A stretch of 33,807 bases of DNA from Acidimicrobiales bacterium (GTDB lineage Bacteria > Actinomycetota > Acidimicrobiia > Acidimicrobiales > SZUA-35). The notes beneath the pieces are model-generated. The model was not told the origin of the DNA. It did no database searches and saw nothing but the letters and a program-made list of their open reading frames with translations. This document shows, in pieces, positions 31,928-33,807 of the stretch (position 1 is its first letter; each line of letters starts with the position of its first letter). Position numbers and translations under genes: made by a program. Location: assembly GCA_020629155.1 (NCBI GenBank), contig JAHDDW010000019.1, forward strand, positions 1 through 33,807. Reading direction: 5' to 3'.

Positions 31928-32443
31928 GTGTCCAATGAAGTATATGGCTATCTTAAGAAATTTTCTAAGACTGATTGGTCAGAGTTTTTTGAGGAAATGG
32001 AGAGAAACAGCGGTATTGGCATCAAGGAAATTCCAATGTCTGAGCTTCATAGTTTTCCTCAAGAAGTTATGCCGATTAACAATGTTGGGTGTGCAGCTTT
32101 CGTCGTTGGCGATCGTCCGGGAAAAACTAATACGAGTTACTTGACTGATTATGCTGATTATGATTCAGATGCAAACCTTGGCTTGCCGAATGATGGTAGA
32201 GAAAGATTAGATTTGTTGATTGGCCTGTTTGCAATCATGATGCGGGAATGCATGCCAGGTAGGTTCGTTGTTTTGATCACTGAGTGCGGCCAGGTCGAGG
32301 CCGTAAAGGTTGTTGAAGCTCAAGATCTGGGATCACAAATTCGTAGAGACTTCGAGCGATTTAGTGCGCCTTCTGACTACATTTACGATGTCGCTTGTGA
32401 AAACGGGACTTTCTCAACCTCACCCACTGGGGAGACCCCTTAG
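31928..32443 (+). CDS. Hypothetical protein
   Basis: 171 residues from GTG at 31928. It starts MSNEVYGYLKKFSKTDWSEF, contains a hydrophobic helix (LDLLIGLFAIMMRECMPGRFVVLIT) and ends in VACENGTFSTSPTGETP. It has no signal peptide and no family that I recognise. The acidic, single-domain, orphan character near gene debris would fit an immunity-like protein, but nothing shows this directly. Confidence 0.6.
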   Translation: MSNEVYGYLKKFSKTDWSEFFEEMERNSGIGIKEIPMSELHSFPQEVMPINNVGCAAFVVGDRPGKTNTSYLTDYADYDSDANLGLPNDGRERLDLLIGLFAIMMRECMPGRFVVLITECGQVEAVKVVEAQDLGSQIRRDFERFSAPSDYIYDVACENGTFSTSPTGETP

Positions 32444-32496
32444 GTCAAGTCGTAATGGGAGGATACGATCTTGCTTTAGGAGACTCTACTTTCTCA

Positions 32497-32616
32497 GGTT
32501 TTGACTTTCGTATTAGTTTGCAATGCAGCCGACGCCGACGACGGTTAGTCTCATTCTGGATACCTCGCGCCGTCGAGAGCAAACTCCAAGCTAACGCTAC
32601 AATAGAACGATCTTAA
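32497..32616 (+). pseudogene. Decayed ribbon-helix-helix antitoxin locus, copy A
   Basis: GCA GCC GAC (32525 on) reads AADADD, then a shift of frame gives LVSFWIPRAVESKLQAN and TAA at 32614. This aligns with AADADDRSVSSWIRRAVEQEL of the copy at 33450. It is fused directly to a 32-bp segment (32497-32528) that matches 33103-33134 with two mismatches. The part between these two segments in copy B is deleted here. Confidence 0.72.
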
Positions 32617-32694
32617 CAGTCAAAATATAGACTTTGCTGTATCAACTGAGGTGGTATTTAAGCATCAAATCGTAGTCTGTCATGTCGCCACTTC

Positions 32695-32880
32695 TTACTC
32701 CGTCGAAGTCTTCTTTCGTAACCATGTGGCGGCATGCCCACCTCCATGCGAACCAGATAGATATTCGAATACGTACAGAGAGTTCTTGTATTCAATCGAC
32801 CAATAAGCACTCTGTACGATTGTGTCCGATTTTTTCAGCACCCTTCTTTGGGGGTAGATTTTCTTCCCAAATTCAACCAT
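32695..32880 (-). CDS. Small hypothetical protein
   Basis: 61 residues from ATG at 32880: MVEFGKKIYPQRRVLKKSDT, then IVQSAYWSIEYKNSLYVFEY and a Gly/His-rich LSGSHGGGHAATWLRKK. GGAGG about 9 nt upstream and a TACAAT hexamer at 32905-32910 on the minus strand support expression. No family is recognised. The opposite-strand reading is low-complexity and is not favoured. Confidence 0.55.
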   Translation of the reverse strand: MVEFGKKIYPQRRVLKKSDTIVQSAYWSIEYKNSLYVFEYLSGSHGGGHAATWLRKKTSTE

Positions 32881-32911
32881 GGCTGTCACCCTCCGATTTC
32901 AATAATTGTAA

Positions 32912-33262
32912 AGGGGCTTAGCCAAAGTTCATCACAGCTTCTGGCTCGACGCCGAGACCGGAAACGCCGAAGCGTCGAAGCGTCGAAAAAACCGTAGAAA
33001 CCGACTTAATCGACCCCGTCAACAAGACTCCAAGCGCTCTACGTCCCTTGTGGTGGGCCTCAGAGAACACTATACACGCTCAGATATAACGCGTCTTTTC
33101 TGGGTTTTGACTTTCGTATTCGTTTGCAATACAGTTCGGGTTGTGGCTGAACTGTTTGATATCGATTTGTTGGACGAGGTAGATCCGTTTGAAATCGATA
33201 CGCAAGCAGCTCACCTGTTCAAACACACACCACTCGGCGTGGATGATGTTTTTGAGGTATAG
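32912..33262 (+). pseudogene. Open frame without a start, probable toxin-side remnant
   Basis: The frame is open for about 117 codons from 32912; no ATG, GTG or TTG occurs before the GTG at 33050. It includes FWLDAETGNAEASKRRKNRR and ends HLFKHTPLGVDDVFEV. The segment at 33103-33134 is repeated in copy A beside the antitoxin remnant. The C-terminal part could come from a PIN-type toxin, but the family is not certain. Confidence 0.45.
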
Positions 33263-33449
33263 CACTCAGTCCCCATTTTCTACCCTGCGAAACCGCCAGC
33301 TCATTGGTTGATGGTCGCAGAAATCGAATGAAGGTTTTGATGGTCGCCCTCGCCCCACCAAATTCTGGCAACCCGACACGGTGTAGACCGATCGGCTGTT
33401 GCTACACCTCTAAATATTTAGCTGACCAATACCGAAAGGAGCAATGATT

Positions 33450-33708
33450 GTGGACAGAAACGAAGAACACGAATTCTACGACGAACCCGAGAACCAGAAA
33501 CCGCAGGGTAAACCGAGATGGCGCAAGTCCAGACTCATTGAACTCGTCCCTGTCCACTTCGAACCAGACACCCCTCGAACAAATCCGCACGGCAGCTGAC
33601 GCTGACGACCGATCCGTCTCGTCATGGATACGACGAGCCGTCGAACAAGAATTAGAGACCCAAAATAGACACCAACCAAGGGTGGCTATGGTAAATATTG
33701 ACAGCTGA
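33450..33708 (+). pseudogene. Frameshifted ribbon-helix-helix antitoxin, copy B
   Basis: GTG at 33450 has a strong AAAGGAG site 8 nt upstream. The first frame reads through RWRKSRLIELVPVHFEPD; the second frame continues LEQIRTAADADDRSVSSWIR then RAVEQELETQNRHQ, an RHH-type DNA-binding fold. The two join at about 33565-33575 after a shift of one base (or minus two). Without repair the first frame stops at 33600. It is probably a dead antitoxin, or carries one sequence error. Confidence 0.8.
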
Positions 33709-33807
33709 GATCCTTTCCTGCAGCAGAGAGAACGCCTGATGTGAGGCAAAAGTGGCAGCTAGTTAACTGTTGTGTGTCCGCGAGAAAGCTTGCTTTGTTT
33801 CAACCAG

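Noticed and set aside
32682-32921. A plus-strand frame of 79 codons overlapping the small minus-strand gene
   Set aside because: The opposite strand has a promoter, a Shine-Dalgarno and a more protein-like sequence.
1-33807. CRISPR arrays
   Set aside because: No series of evenly spaced direct repeats with unique spacers was seen; the only direct repeats are in pairs.

Overview
The window looks like a chromosomal segment of an actinobacterium of moderate GC content, most likely near the Acidimicrobiia. The pointers are a ClpC with a UVR-type linker, a PknB-like Ser/Thr kinase, an actinobacterial-type RibD-like reductase, a MacS-like sensor kinase with a NarL-type regulator, and abundant leaderless genes. 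The placement is an inference from gene content; no marker phylogeny was run.

Layout. 1-8.2 kb: a Tat-exported amidohydrolase lacking its usual metal motif, a Crp/Fnr regulator, an unusual LppM-like lipoprotein fused to a HAD domain, clpC with a strong terminator, and a divergent long-chain polyprenyl diphosphate synthase. 8.2-12.7 kb: a small overlapping gene pair of unknown function, a two-component system, RNase Z, and convergent recA. 13.0-16.6 kb: a small lipoprotein, a palindromic repeat block, a membrane protein with a winged-helix regulator, a RibD-C/DHFR-like reductase, and a PfkB/adenosine-kinase-like gene. 16.6-19.5 kb: a hotspot with an intact AAA/DUF4143-type ATPase, a displaced second copy of the kinase 3' end, and a broken second ATPase. 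19.5-22.4 kb: a TrmB-like regulator divergent from a dehydrogenase-like protein that has lost catalytic residues, then an EAL c-di-GMP phosphodiesterase. 22.5-28.3 kb: a frameshifted lipoprotein, an unknown protein, a transmembrane Ser/Thr kinase, two small genes, tRNA-Gly(GCC) and mltG. 28.3-31.5 kb: a YcaQ-like glycosylase, a thiopurine-methyltransferase-like enzyme, two SRPBCC/AHSA1 proteins and an ArsR regulator, with two matching 16-bp palindromic operators. 31.6-33.8 kb: gene debris (a truncated Gfo/Idh oxidoreductase, a probable IS3-type transposase tail, two decayed copies of a ribbon-helix-helix antitoxin locus) around two small unknown genes.

The most general signal is a repeated start architecture. 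In at least 14 genes a TAnnnT hexamer lies exactly 6 or 7 nt before ATG/GTG, which is the arrangement expected for leaderless transcripts. It decides several start codons and shows that some broken genes once had proper promoters. Genes inside operons, and recA and clpC, use Shine-Dalgarno sites instead. The best candidates for novelty are the ATPase inserted at the kinase 3' end, the ArsR/SRPBCC regulon with twin operators, and the LppM-HAD fusion.
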